Source of the DNA: Bromus sterilis
Lineage: Eukaryota; Streptophyta; Magnoliopsida; Poales; Poaceae
Assembly: GCA_950022295.1 (NCBI GenBank)
Contig: OX465599.1
Coordinates: 285,345,501 to 285,409,500, forward strand
Direction of reading: 5' to 3'
DNA: 64,000 nt
Below are positions 10,587 to 21,344 of this stretch, piece after piece. The position numbers were made by a program, and so were the translations under genes. Under the pieces are notes generated by a model. It had not been told where the DNA came from. It saw nothing but the letters and a program-made list of their open reading frames with translations, and searched no databases. Each line of letters begins with the position of its first letter. The first letter of the stretch is position 1.

Positions 10587-11608
10587 TCACCGTCCGGTGA
10601 AGCACCCTGGCGTCTTGTGGACTCGTCTTCTCCATCTCTGTTGAATGGGTCATGCAATCACAAGGAGCTCAAACTCACACACTCATTCACGCGAGCAGGT
10701 TAGCGAGGGCTTTGAGAAATCAATTAAAGTTGGTAGGCGTTGGCCCGATGGCATAGAAGGTCCCCGTATATTTATACTGATCGTGTCGGTACGAAATAGA
10801 CGATGTGGGACTATAAATATATGCGGCTGTGCAGTGTGGACTTGGTACGATGCGGACTTGGTACGATGCGGTAGCACACTTATGTGTTTTCCTACTATAC
10901 AAAGAGCGAAAGATCATGTGTTAACTACCAGTCAATTAGTCTGCACGGTTAGATTTTTAAATACGAGTTGTTTCCATCCGGTCGAGTGTTCGAATGCCTG
11001 TATGGACATTGTTTATTTATGCTTTACATACCTTTTTTGTTCGTTCCTGGTTCGAGTGCTTCTCCCTACGTCAGCTGCCGCTCGATCCTGTTAGCACAAT
11101 AGGCCGTTCACGTACACAATCATGCCATTGTTATCTATTGAAGGGCATGACATGAGGAGGCCTTGTATCTCTCAAGCATAAATATCTATTGAATACATCT
11201 TCTATATTTAAATAGATTGCCCTACTAACTATTTTCTTTAACATGCAGGCATGTCACATCATCATACATCATGCATGAGAAAAGACACATCCTCACTATC
11301 ATATGCCTCTCAACATGCAAGCATGCACTTCATTACGAAACTTGCATGGAAAAAAAGACCCATCTCAACATAAAAACACACATGAGAATTTTCATTATAT
11401 TATGCTATTTATATTTAATAGACATTTTACAACTATATAGTAAGTACAAAATGGGCGACACTTATTATGGATCGGAGGGAGTAATTTATATGTATTTTCA
11501 TTTTTAGCTTTTTATATGATTACTTTAAATATTTAATGTTCATACAACGAATCACATTAAAACATGTTTCAAAATATTTCCGTAACAACGTGCGGGGTAT
11601 CATCTAGT

Positions 11609-13465
11609 TGATCTGATGAGCCATACCAAAACAATGGTCATATGATTAAAAAACGGTAAGGCAAAACTCACTGGTTTAAAAGCAAATATGCACTGATTAT
11701 CCAAAAGATCTTACTTCCAAATAGTGTAAACAATGGACAAAATGATGGGCTAATCTTAGGATGATCAAAATTGGCTACATGCCTAGATGGTCATTTTGAG
11801 TTCTATGCAGCACTAAAATTTTGCTTCTCGTTCTTCTCCATGTTTCACTGCATGTATTTGAAAGGTATTCTGGAGTCTTTAAGACTCCCAAACTTAATAG
11901 CTTCATAGGATTTTGGAACACACGGTTCAAACATTAGAAATTTGAAATCACCTTGTATAACGGATCCTCAAAAGGGCAGCATTTGCCCTGTCACTTATCC
12001 CTTTTAATTTACTATATGGTGTTGCAAATAGTTTGGATCCCACAAAAGCATAGTAGTTGTATAATACGTAAAATATGGCAAAAGTTGATGCACACTAAAC
12101 ACTGAAGTAACTTTCATCAAGCTTCAGGTTAAGTGAAATAGTAGGTAAATGAACATCCTATGCACGATCGCCAATCAACTAAAACTACAAAACATTCTAC
12201 TGCTGTAACTACATATAACCCGCTGTGCGACAAATTTCACTCGCTAGCAAATGCAAGAAATCAAAGTGGTACATAAAGAAAAATAATAACCATAAGGATC
12301 AATGCATACAAAGTACAAAGAATGCACAGATTTTATGAGTACATAAAAGGCATATCTGTGAGATGGATTAGGCTACAAACTTCCTTTCACAGGTCAACAA
12401 CAGTATTTTACATCTCTCGCAATTTGTTCCTATATCAGAAGGTTATTAGGTGTCCAAGCAGGGTGCAGAAAGAAACATGTGACCAAGATCTTTGATGTCT
12501 ACTGTTTGAAATAGCGAGGTAGTTATACATACAGTAAAATATATTGCATTGGCCTATGTTGTTCCTGGGAGCAAATAAGCATGGGAATAACACAATATAC
12601 GCAGATTAATTTGGTACGATGAGCCAACTAACATATATTAAATTGTTGTTCTAATAATTTAATTTAATTTTACACCTACTAAAAGCTGAGTAATTAGTTT
12701 TCAGCATAGACAACAGCTAGAGGCAAAGGATTATTGTATCTGGTAAACTAAACTAATAAATCTCTCTTTACCATTGGATATTCTTCATAATTTCATGTAT
12801 ATAGTGAGCATATTACAGGTTTACTATCTTATATATGTGATGGAATAAGGGAAAGAAACGGGTTCATGGTCTCACGGTATATAAAAATAATGACAATCGT
12901 ACACATCAAAAAATCTTATGAAGGTCAAGAATTAAGTATATAAGTTAGGAGCAGGGGAGATTACTCTTTCTAAGTAATAATAGCAGGAAAACGTGCTCTT
13001 ATGAAGCTGATGGTAACCCATCTAGTTCTACAGAGTTATGTGCTGGAGAGTGATGCACAGTACGTTTGTTTTGTAGTCAAAGACCCCGATATTTAAAGAT
13101 GTGATGCAATAGTAAATGCCAATTAGTTAATTTCAGAAGGTTAAAACTTTGACATTTTACTTCAAAGGATATTAGACAGGGGCCTCAAAATTGGTTTGTA
13201 TCACGATTGTTGCTTCATGAATTTTCAGTCCTCGAAAACCGACACGCCTTGTTCATCTTGGACCTGCACAAAGCTTGTTACCCAGAGGTTTCAGATTTAT
13301 TCAGTTAACTACTGCTTCACTTCTCTAATGTGCTTACACATGCAATCAACTTGCAAGAAAATCTAGCTAGCTTGATAAAAGCAAGAACATGAACTGTGTA
13401 TTTGAAATACATAAATTATATGAGTAACTGATCTGGAGCAGATAATGTAATACAAAGTTACTTGC
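11609..13465. other. AT-rich region without a clear gene
   Basis: No long open frame, terminal repeat or tandem repeat stands out. The composition is that of grass intron or intergenic DNA. At 13231-13269 a minus-strand stretch (acceptor-like ttgtgcag, then codons VQDEQGVSVFED and a stop) could be a terminal exon of the same broken gene as the candidate at 13.5 kb, but this is weak. Confidence 0.3.
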
Positions 13466-13591
13466 CTAGTGTGAGTGGGCATAGGAGTGACCCGTAACAA
13501 AGTTGAATGGCATCGAGGAAGTGAATGGCTGCACTGCCAGCCCCCACTGTTTTTGTGGAAGAATCACAGACAAAGGTGGCCACCTGATCGG
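13466..13591 (-). other. candidate exon of a broken minus-strand gene
   Basis: A good acceptor (tctttgcag) precedes 13591. Two frames are open across about 120 bases: one ends at a stop at 13466 after FVTGHSYAHSH, and another reads DQVATFVCDSS..GAGSAAIHFLD and could continue through a donor near 13457. I do not recognise either product. It may belong with the candidate first exon at 20.6-20.8 kb, the space between being filled with transposons. Confidence 0.2.
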
Positions 13592-13676
13592 CTGCAAAGA
13601 TAAAATCATGTACTGGAAATTTACTTGATGGTTAGCAGCTAAGTCAGAACTCGGAAACCGAGATTCAATGGTTGGA

Positions 13677-15007
13677 GAGGAACACAATCAGGCATCTCTG
13701 TTTTCGCAACCTCGTTCAGTGAGCCCCCACTCCCGCGCCGCCCCTTCTAGGTGACTCGGGGTGCGAAACCCTAGATTCCCGCGAGACCCCCTCCCTGTCT
13801 CCCTCCCCTCTCGCCGCCGCCTAAGGCTGCCGCCGAGGAAGGTGGTGGCGGGAATCCTGCCGCTCTGCTCTTTCGCAGGGGGCTGTGGGCTCTGGGGCGG
13901 CGGTACCCGTCAGGGCTTGTTCGGTTCGAGGGGAATTAGAGGGGGTTGGCAGGGATTGTGGGGGATTTAATCCCCTACAAGTCAAATTCCTCTCCATTCC
14001 TCTCCAAACCCCTTGTGAGGTGGTTGAACCGAACAAGGCCTCTGAGTGGCGCCACGGCCGTGAGCACAGCGGGGCTCTAATGGACGTGGACCTATCCATC
14101 CCTGGCTCAATGCGTCCCCTCCCCCCCCCCCCCCCCCCGGGACCTGGGTCGGGTTCGTTCTTCGGCCGAAATACATGGTCAGCCATGGCTGGCCGCGACG
14201 ACAACGACGCCCGTGGGTGCCATTCTTCCTCCTTGGAGGTGTGGGTCAGGTCTGCCTCCCTCCGCCCACCTTCCTCTTGCCCCCCCCCCAGGTGAAAGCC
14301 TTAACCTCGGCGAGAAGCAGCGGCGGTCTGGATGCCGTTCTCTTTCTTGAAGGCGCCGCCTTTGGGAGTTGTTTGGTTGGTGAGTGCTGTGGGGATGCAT
14401 TTGGCGGCCGCAATGGTGTGTCCTCTTTGTCCAAGCTTGATGCTATCCCTCCTTTGCGGCCGGGTCATGCGTAATTCCGCTTGTGGGAAGCTTTTGCGGC
14501 TCGTCGGGTGTGTGTGTATCCTCTCTATGTGGCCATTCTTCGACGGAAATCATCCTTGTTCTAGGTGTAACGTCTTCATCTTCCAACGGTGCGGCGCCTA
14601 TCGAGCCTAGAGAGGAAGTTGTCGCCTCTTTCGAAAATAAAATTGGTTGGTTGTGTTGTGCCAAGGTCCATAGTTGTTGGTGATCAAGTTCCCTGTTGAT
14701 GTCGTTCATGCCTTCTCCTCTGTGCCAGCACGGTCCTAGTTCCTTGGTGCTTCGTTCTTGGAGGAGGGCCTCGACGGTTTCAACTTGGCGCATCTCTGTT
14801 TCAGCCTTCTAGTTGGAAGCGTTTGAGGCTCTGTTAGCTTCTTTCCAGCGCCTACGTATCTTACCGTGTTGTATTTTTTTTCTTTGGTTTCATGTGATCT
14901 GTAATTCTGGTCAGTTGATGGCTTTGTTAATTCAAAGTCGGGATAGGCTTGAGCCCCATCTCGAGCTCGACTGATGCCTTTTCTCTAAAAAAAGAGAAAC
15001 ACAATCA
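13677..15007 (+). mobile_element. A-tailed retroposon, second family (~1.3 kb)
   Basis: The body 13691-14993 ends ctctaaaaaaa and is flanked by 14-bp direct repeats with one mismatch (gaggaacacaatca at 13677-13690; gagaaacacaatca at 14994-15007). The 5' part is GC-rich, with gaaaccctag near the start and an 18-base C run at 14121-14138. The 3' half has no long open frame. Its sequence differs from the 6.4 kb retroposon. A small MITE lies inside at 13913-14040. No reverse transcriptase is present. Confidence 0.65.
13913..14040. mobile_element. small MITE inside the retroposon
   Basis: The 128-bp segment starts gggcttgttcggttc and ends gaaccgaacaaggcc, an inverted terminal repeat typical of grass MITEs. 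I found no convincing target duplication, so hAT versus PIF cannot be decided. Confidence 0.55.
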
Positions 15008-15697
15008 ACAAAGCTGGATATGCTTGATTGGATAGTATCTGATATAGCCCAAGTGTGCCCGTAACCCTTGCCCCCGCACCCCCCTGCCGCGGGCGGAGCC
15101 GCCCACTCCCCCCATGTAGCCCCCCCCTCTCATCATACCCCTCCCCGCCGCCGGCGCAGCGACCCCGGGTGGCTGGCGGCAGGGGCATCTTCCCTCCCTT
15201 CGTCCTCGGCGATCAGGGGCGACCAACTCAGTCAGAGCGCTGGGACTCACGCAAGATCCGGCTGCACGATGGCGGCGGCCTTGGCAACGGCGGTTCTGCT
15301 AGGAGGCGGCGGCACAACAGCAGACGGGTAGGTGGCGGCGCGCGGCGGCCTAGTGTGCGTGATTCTAAGCCAGATAGGGCGTCGGCGTGCAACGCGGCGG
15401 CTGGGTGAGGGGCTCCCGGTGGTGCGTGCCTGCCATGGAGCATGGCGCCTCGGAACTGCCCGGGTGGTGGCGGCGGCGGCTTGGCGTGGCTTCGAGTAGA
15501 GGCGGCGGCCGGCAGGCTGCGGGTGATGCTCCGGCAGCGTTCAGCTCGGCGTCGGCGACTGGCTGACTGTGGGTCGGATGGTCTTCGAGGCGGCGACGTG
15601 CGATGGGACGTGCTCGGAGGAGCTCGGCGGCAACCGTCAAATTTTGAGGCGGCGGCGCTCCCGGTCTGGCCTGTGGGGTGGCGTGGGTCGAGGGCGG
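15008..15697. other. GC-rich non-coding segment that hosts the LTR element
   Basis: After about 50 bases of ordinary sequence the DNA becomes very GC-rich, with several mutually overlapping open frames and no recognisable domain. It resumes at 20234 after the LTR element. It resembles the 5' halves of the retroposons above, but I could not find its tail or target duplication. Confidence 0.3.
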
Positions 15698-16462
15698 TGT
15701 CGTGGATATGATCCTGACAATAGAGAGAGGGGTATGAACGGAGCATGATCTATCGAGATGTAAACGGGTGACGCAGGCAATTTTATCGAGTTCAGGACTC
15801 TCGCGGAGGAGATAAAATCCCTACGTCTCGTTCCCCGGAGGGTTTCCTTTATCTGTGTAAGAACACAAAGAACATGGCATTACATGGGATAAGATCCCGT
15901 GAGAGAGGAGGAAGAAGAAGAGAGAGTTCAGCCCCTGAGAGCGTGGTGGTGGATGGCTTATATAGAGTTCGCCATCCCCACCTCTTCATTTTACATAATT
16001 GAGAATTAATGAGAGATTAGTGCCTGATAAATGCGGTTGTTTATAGTGCTACTTATTACATGAAGTAATGCTTGGAGTAGTGGGATGTCTTGAGTAACTC
16101 CCCTTTTAATGCAGAGTTGATACATGCAGAGTTGCCACGTGCAGAGTAAATCCATCCGAGTTGGACCATCCGAGTTGGAGCATCCGAGTTAGAGCATCCG
16201 AGTTGCATCATCCGAGTTGGACCATCCGAGTTGGAGCATCCAAGTTGCAGCATCCGAGTTGGACCATCCGAGTTGGAGCATCCGAGTTGCAGCATCCGAG
16301 TTGGACCATCCGAGTTGCAGCATCCGAGTTGGACCATCCGAGTTGGACCATCCGAGTTGGACCATCCAAGTTGTATGTCATGTTATCTTACTCTTATTAT
16401 CTCGTTAAGGGTACCCCATGATATGCGATACTTAAGGGTATGCCTTAGGTATGACCACGACA
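15698..16462 (-). repeat. 3' LTR with 16-unit minisatellite
   Basis: The 765-bp LTR holds sixteen consecutive 14-bp units of the form catccgagttggac (16153-16376). Outside the array it matches the other LTR with about a dozen or more substitutions, mostly transitions, so the element is not very recent. Confidence 0.9.
16153..16376. repeat. 14-bp minisatellite, 16 copies
   Basis: The units are catccgagttggac, catccgagttggag, catccgagttgcag and close variants, arranged with a partial higher-order alternation. The homologous array in the other LTR has six units. Confidence 0.92.
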
Positions 16463-19400
16463 GTAGCCCCCAAGGCTCCGAGTAACTTTTTGAAGTTACT
16501 CGAAGTCTTTTGATTTTAGACTTTTTGTATAAATCCTTCCAGTGGGAGCAATTCTTAGTGCACCCACTGGGTGTAGCCCCCAAGGCTCCGAGTAACTTCT
16601 TGAAGTTACTCAGAGTCTTTTGATTGGAGACTTTTTATTAATTGGGATAATTGATTTCATCAAAGGAGAGTGCTCTTCCTATTGATGACATACTCATAAG
16701 GTATATGAAGATTAAACTCAATAAGAGGCCTAGAAGGACTTTACTGAAGTTTACACTTTTCCCTTGTATGTGGGTCGGGCAAGTTAAAGGAAAAATCTAG
16801 CGACACTCAAGCGTCTCTCGGAAGAGGTGGACTGAGGCCTCGGAAGGCGTGTCTTGGAGTAAAAGGCCTTAAACTTCATATAAATCAGATTTGTAAAGTT
16901 CGATATCCTAAAGCATCACGATGAGCTTTAGGTCATACCACATGGGATATCGATTCTTTACCCCTCGCACCTTATCATACTAATAATCTGGCAATCTTCG
17001 TCAAAGACGGACTATTAGTGAATTAACCATTCGGAATTTTTCTCCAACAGCTAATGAATACAAGATTTTCCGTTTGTTGTGAGTTCCAGAATGCAGTTTC
17101 TTTCTAACTCATTACTTAGCTTCAGGCGGTATCCCATCATGTCACTTCTTTGAGTTTTTGAGTATTGTCTGCTTTCTTTGACGCTCCGAGTGACAACTTA
17201 CTCGGTTGTTCTGGCAATAACTCTTTCCAAGTGTTAACTTACTCAAAAGGATTTCCGAGTGACAACTTACTCGGTTGTTTTAGCAATGACTCTCTCCGAG
17301 TAGTAGCTTACTCAGAAAAATACTTCGAGTGATGAGTTACTCGGTTATGATTTAGGTTATCGAGTGATAACTTACTCGGTTTTTATTGACCACCCACTGG
17401 GTGTGTCTGAGTGATGCCTGACTCGGCATGTTGTTCTTCCGAGTGAAGATCTACTCGGTAAATATTCCTTCCAGTGGGAGCACGATCAATGCACCCAGTG
17501 GGTGTAGCCCCCAAGGCTCCGACTAACTATTGGTAGTTAGTTGGAGTATTTTACTGAAGCTATACAAAATTGTTTCATCGTGCGTGGACACGGAACATTT
17601 TCTTGAGTGTTGTTTCTTGAAGGAATTTGGAATCTCGTTGTGCTCGGGCACGGAATGAAACCAAGGATATTTCCTTCATTGACCTGAAAGAAAATGCAAA
17701 TAGATAGAGAATGAAAGTATTATAGTATTCATACCCAGAAAGTTGAGTAAAAACGCAAAACTTTAAACTTTGCAGAAATAAAGTGTATAATTCCAATTTT
17801 GCAGATAATAAAGCATAAAACTTAAACTTTACAGATAGCAATATATTTCACTTGGTTTATTTGTTCTTTCGTGTTTATCCACTTAGCGATTCGGCAGACC
17901 ATTAGCTTTTGCTCTTGCCAACCAGACAATCAGGTTGCGACCGGGTTGGAGACGAAGAGTAGGCGTTTATGGTACCGAGCATGTGTGGGCGTTTCACGAA
18001 GAATAAGAGAAAATCAAGTAAAGAAGCTACCGACTGGTGGCGCATCCACTTAGGGGAGCAAAGAACCAACCATAAAGGTAAATCTGATTCTAACTAAGTT
18101 GTAGCCCCCGGGTGCGGCGTAGCCCCCAAGTGCGTTACAACTTTTAATGGCGGACAGGTCGAAATACGGGGAATGAGATTTGTGTTTCATTGAGGTAGAC
18201 TCGGATAAAAGCGAGAAGTGGTTCCCGGGAGAAGCTCGGGAGAGACAAACTCGCTAAAACGTGTAATACGAAGTTTGGTTGTATGAGAAACTTAGTTGTT
18301 TCCGCGTTGGGGAGGTAGTCAAAGTCGATGAAGCCATGACAAATATAAGTCCTCGAAAAAGTTCGTTGATTATGCTTGAGGTCGACTCGTTGCATAAGAG
18401 TCGATGAAAGCTGAGTCATTGCAAAAGAGTCGATGGAGACCGAGCCATTGCAGAACAGGAAATACCAAATTTATCCGAATGAGCCTGCACGTTAGTTGTT
18501 CGAGTGCGAAATTCATCTGCATAACTAGAGACAATTGTTGTCCGTACATAAAATGTATGAGAATGAAGTATGCGAATTTACTTAGCTTATAGGAAAAACC
18601 GATGAACATATCTCCAGCCGAACGACCATGCGCTCGGACAAGTTGATGAAGGTGCGCGTATAAATTAGATGTTAAATGGCTATTAATGTGTGCATGCACA
18701 AATTAACGGGTATGGAAATTGAATGGCATGCAGTCAATTAGAATGGTAACCAGCACGGGAAATAATTAATTGTCGTTTAATGGGTTCATAAAGGCGACCC
18801 GAGTTGTTGGTGGAGCCGAGTCGCTGGAGGACAGAGCCGGAGAGTAACTGGCGTCCGAGTCGCAGCCAAGTCGGGGAAGTGTCCTGAGCTTGTCCATGCA
18901 TGTAGCCATCCGAGTTGCTGCGAGAAAAACGTTCGAGTCGTGTTCTCCTCCCGTCCGAGTGGGCGTTTTAGCAGACCTGCAAGTTACTCAGTGCATAAAA
19001 CTTGGGTACAAAGACAACGCATTAATTGCATTTTAGTAATGTGGTAGTAGTAACAGCAAATGGTATTGCATTAACATGCAATTAAGGTTTTAATGGGCTG
19101 CATGCTATAGTTTCGCATGTAATTAACCATCCTCTCATTCTGCACTGACCGCTGTGATTTAACCACAATTAAATTACGCGAGAGTTTAACTTTCTCAGCG
19201 CACTTTCAGCAAAGAGGCTCGAGGGAAAAATAATGAGAAGAGACGTTTCACCGTCTAAGACGACCCCCCGTGTCCTCGCAGCCGATGCATGGGAAGGAGT
19301 CATCCGAGTTGGAGAGGAACGGAGGCGGCTGTGGCAAACGCGGCGGTGGAGGCGAGCGCGATGGCAGAGGCGAGACGCAGCCAATGCGCAGAGCTGCAAG

Positions 19401-19586
19401 TTGTAGATCGTCGCTTGCCGGACACATAACATCTTTGTGTATGTGTTTGGTTGTTCATCTTCAGGCTTGAAAAAGATCATCCGAGAATTTCCTATTCTTG
19501 GAAAAAACGACATGCATCAAGAGCAACAGAAAATAGGTGTAAGAGTGAATACAAACCGTTCGCATCATGGCTCGATAGACGCCAAT
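16463..19586. other. internal region of the LARD-like element
   Basis: No retroviral-type domain is visible in any frame. From 17.16 to 17.46 kb a degenerate repeat alternates ccgagtgacaacttactcgg with tttt/gcaatgactctc spacers. The phrase tagcccccaaggctccgagt occurs three times (about 16464, 16574 and 17505), and ccagtgggagca and cacccactgggtg recur. The 18.1-18.9 kb part again uses gagtcg/ccgagt words. Short open frames are taken as chance. Confidence 0.6.
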
Positions 19587-19603
19587 CCCCACGGTGGGCG
19601 CCA
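19587..19603 (-). other. primer-binding site, tRNA-Lys type
   Basis: The plus strand reads ccccacggtgggcgcca, matching the 3' end of plant tRNA-Lys(CUU) plus CCA. It is two bases from the LTR edge. Confidence 0.82.
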
Positions 19604-19605
19604 AC

Positions 19606-20228
19606 TGTCGTGGATATGATCCTGACAATAGAGAGAGGGGTATGGACGGAGCATGATCTATCGAGATGTAAACGGGTGACGCGGGCAATTTTATCGAGTT
19701 CGGGACTCTAGCGGAGGAGATAAAATCCCTACGTCTCGTTCCCCGAAGGGTTTCCTTTATCTGTGTAAGAACACGAAGAACATGGCATTACATGGGATAA
19801 GATCCCGTGATAGAGGAGGAAGAAGAAGAGAGAGTTCAGCCCCTGAGAGCGTGGTGGTGGATGGCTTATATAGAGTTCACCATCCCCACCTCTTCATTTT
19901 ACATAATTGAGAATTAATAAGAGATTAGTGTCTAATAAATGCGGTTGTTTATAGTGCTACTTATTACATGAAATAATGCTTGGAGTAGTGGGATGTCTTG
20001 AGTAACTCCCCTTTTAATGCAGAGTTGATACATGCAGATTTGCCACGTGCAGAGTAAATCCATCCGAGTTGGACCATCCGAGTTGGAGCATCCGAGTTGC
20101 AGCATCCGAGTTGGAGCATCCGAGTTGGACCATCCAAGTTGTATGTCATGTTATCTTACTCTTATTATCTCGTTACGTACCCCATGATATGCGATACTTA
20201 AGGGTATGCCTTAGGTATAACCACGACA
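19606..20228 (-). repeat. 5' LTR with 6-unit minisatellite
   Basis: The 623-bp LTR is the partner of 15698-16462. The length difference of 142 bp is ten 14-bp units plus a 2-bp indel. Confidence 0.9.
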
Positions 20229-20233
20229 GGCAG

Positions 20234-20470
20234 CTCTGAAGCTGGTGCGTGCCTGCGTTGCGACTGCTAAATCTGGTCGACATGGGACGCAGGCTAGGAG
20301 GCTGGATTTGGGGGTGCGGGTTGGTGCTGGTTGTGACTGCTGCAGTCCGACTGGTGGCGTGGGGCGGCTGCGCGGCATCCTCTCTTCTCCTCAGACTGGG
20401 TTGGCGGCACTGCAGGCTGCGGTGGCAGCACAATCCTAGATTCCTAGGGTTTCTTCTTTCTTAACTTAGA
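20234..20470. other. continuation of GC-rich host segment
   Basis: This rejoins the GC-rich sequence interrupted at 15697 and ends with ctagattcctagggtttc. Just beyond, at 20470-20506, lies a copy of the sequence found at 13654-13690 (about 31 of 37 bases equal). Confidence 0.3.
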
Positions 20471-20618
20471 ACTGAGTTTCAAACGATGGAGAGGAACACA
20501 AACAGGAGGTTTCTCAGTTTTCTCCATCAGCAACAATTTTTGCTTATCCTATCAATGGTTATAAACAGCAGCGTGACAGAGATCAGACAAGTAAGAACAA
20601 AACAATGTAAAGCAGCAC

Positions 20619-20795
20619 CTGGGGTGGAGCACGAGCGAACTTCGTGGCGGACGACGTTCCGGCGAAGTCTGCGGAATCTGCATCCTCGGGCGGAGCACGG
20701 GCAGTCGGAGATCTGGCGACTGCGTTGGGGTTGAGAGGAGGGGCTGAGAAAGAGGAGGGCGTTCCCGCAGAGGATGAAGGAGCCGGAGCCGCCAT
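20619..20795 (-). CDS. candidate first coding exon, unknown gene
   Basis: From an ATG at 20795 a 59-codon frame reads MAAPAPSSSAGTPSSFSAPP and ends ATKFARAPPQ directly at a donor (CAG/GTGCTG) in phase 0. The GC-rich, Ala/Pro/Ser-rich start followed by AT-rich sequence is typical of a grass first exon. No continuation is certain; the downstream side is full of transposons and the gene may be broken. I do not recognise the product. Confidence 0.35.
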
Positions 20796-20946
20796 CGGAG
20801 GCGGCGGCGACGGCGACGTGTGGCGCTGAGGAAGAGGAGGAGGGGGCGGCTGCGGGAGAAACAACGTGCTGGCAACGCTAGTTTTTTTATAACGAGCACA
20901 GGCGGTTCGTGCAGCTTTTTTTTTTAGGGTGGAACAAGACTTTATT

Positions 20947-21226
20947 CACTAGTAGAAAATGGGGCAACCGTCTAAGCCTTTAGTACCGGTTACTAAAGGG
21001 GCCTTTAGTACCGGTTACTAAAGGGGCCTTTCGTACCGGTTTGGGCGTCCAGGCGAGCGAGGAGCTTTCGTACCGGTTCGTGAGGGCTTTCGTACCGATT
21101 CGTGTTACGAACCGGTACTAAAGGTTGGCGTCAGTCAGAAAACCTTTAGTAACGGTTCGTGACACGAACCGGTACTTAAGGTTTTCCTTTCGTACCGATT
21201 CGTAACACGAACCGGTACTAAATGGT
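20947..21226 (+). mobile_element. CACTA transposon end fragment
   Basis: It begins cactagtagaaaatggggc and carries repeated subterminal cctttagtaccggttactaaagg-like words in both orientations, as in cereal CACTA elements. The opposite end is not found; the sequence breaks off at a short duplication. Confidence 0.7.
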
Positions 21227-21343
21227 TGTGTCGGCCGTTGCAGGTGCTGGCAGTTTAATTAAGTCACTGTACGTGTGTGGACGCACACCGTACCCTAGCC
21301 AAGCACTGTGTCGGCCGTTGCAGGTGCTGGCAGTTTAATTAAG
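21227..21343. repeat. 37-bp direct repeat, 80-bp spacing
   Basis: The stretch tgtcggccgttgcaggtgct and its continuation to aattaag occurs at 21227-21263 and again at 21307-21343 without a mismatch. Confidence 0.85.
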
Positions 21344-21344
21344 G

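Larger units (their letters stand above)
9289..11608. mobile_element. AT-rich element with inverted ACTAG..CTAGT ends
   Basis: The left end reads actagcacacatgcccgtgc and continues gttgcaacg. The right end is the reverse complement of a similar sequence: acaacgtgcggggtatcatc, then tagt. This end type is common in grass genomes. The CTAGT terminus recalls a Helitron, but the two-sided inverted ends argue against it; I leave the class open. The interior contains a fragment of the 4.1-4.8 kb gene, a Mutator-type MITE and a Stowaway-like end at each side (cttcctccatttc at 9349; ggatcggagggag at ~11469). No transposase or helicase frame is seen. Confidence 0.5.
15698..20228 (-). mobile_element. 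LTR retrotransposon without coding capacity (LARD-like)
   Basis: Two LTRs (15698-16462 and 19606-20228) begin tgtcgtgg and end ccacgaca. The primer-binding site at 19587-19603 puts the element on the minus strand, and a purine-rich ggagccttgggggctac precedes the left LTR on that strand. Flanks are ggcgg (15693-15697) and ggcag (20229-20233), an imperfect 5-bp target duplication. The ~3.1 kb interior has no gag or pol and is instead rich in the motif ccgagt, including tandem ccgagtgacaacttactcgg units at 17.1-17.5 kb. It must have been mobilised by another element's proteins. Confidence 0.85.

Noticed and set aside
16153..16376. Regular short repeats resembling a CRISPR array
   Set aside because: The units are contiguous 14-mers without unique spacers inside a plant LTR; CRISPR is not expected in nuclear plant DNA.
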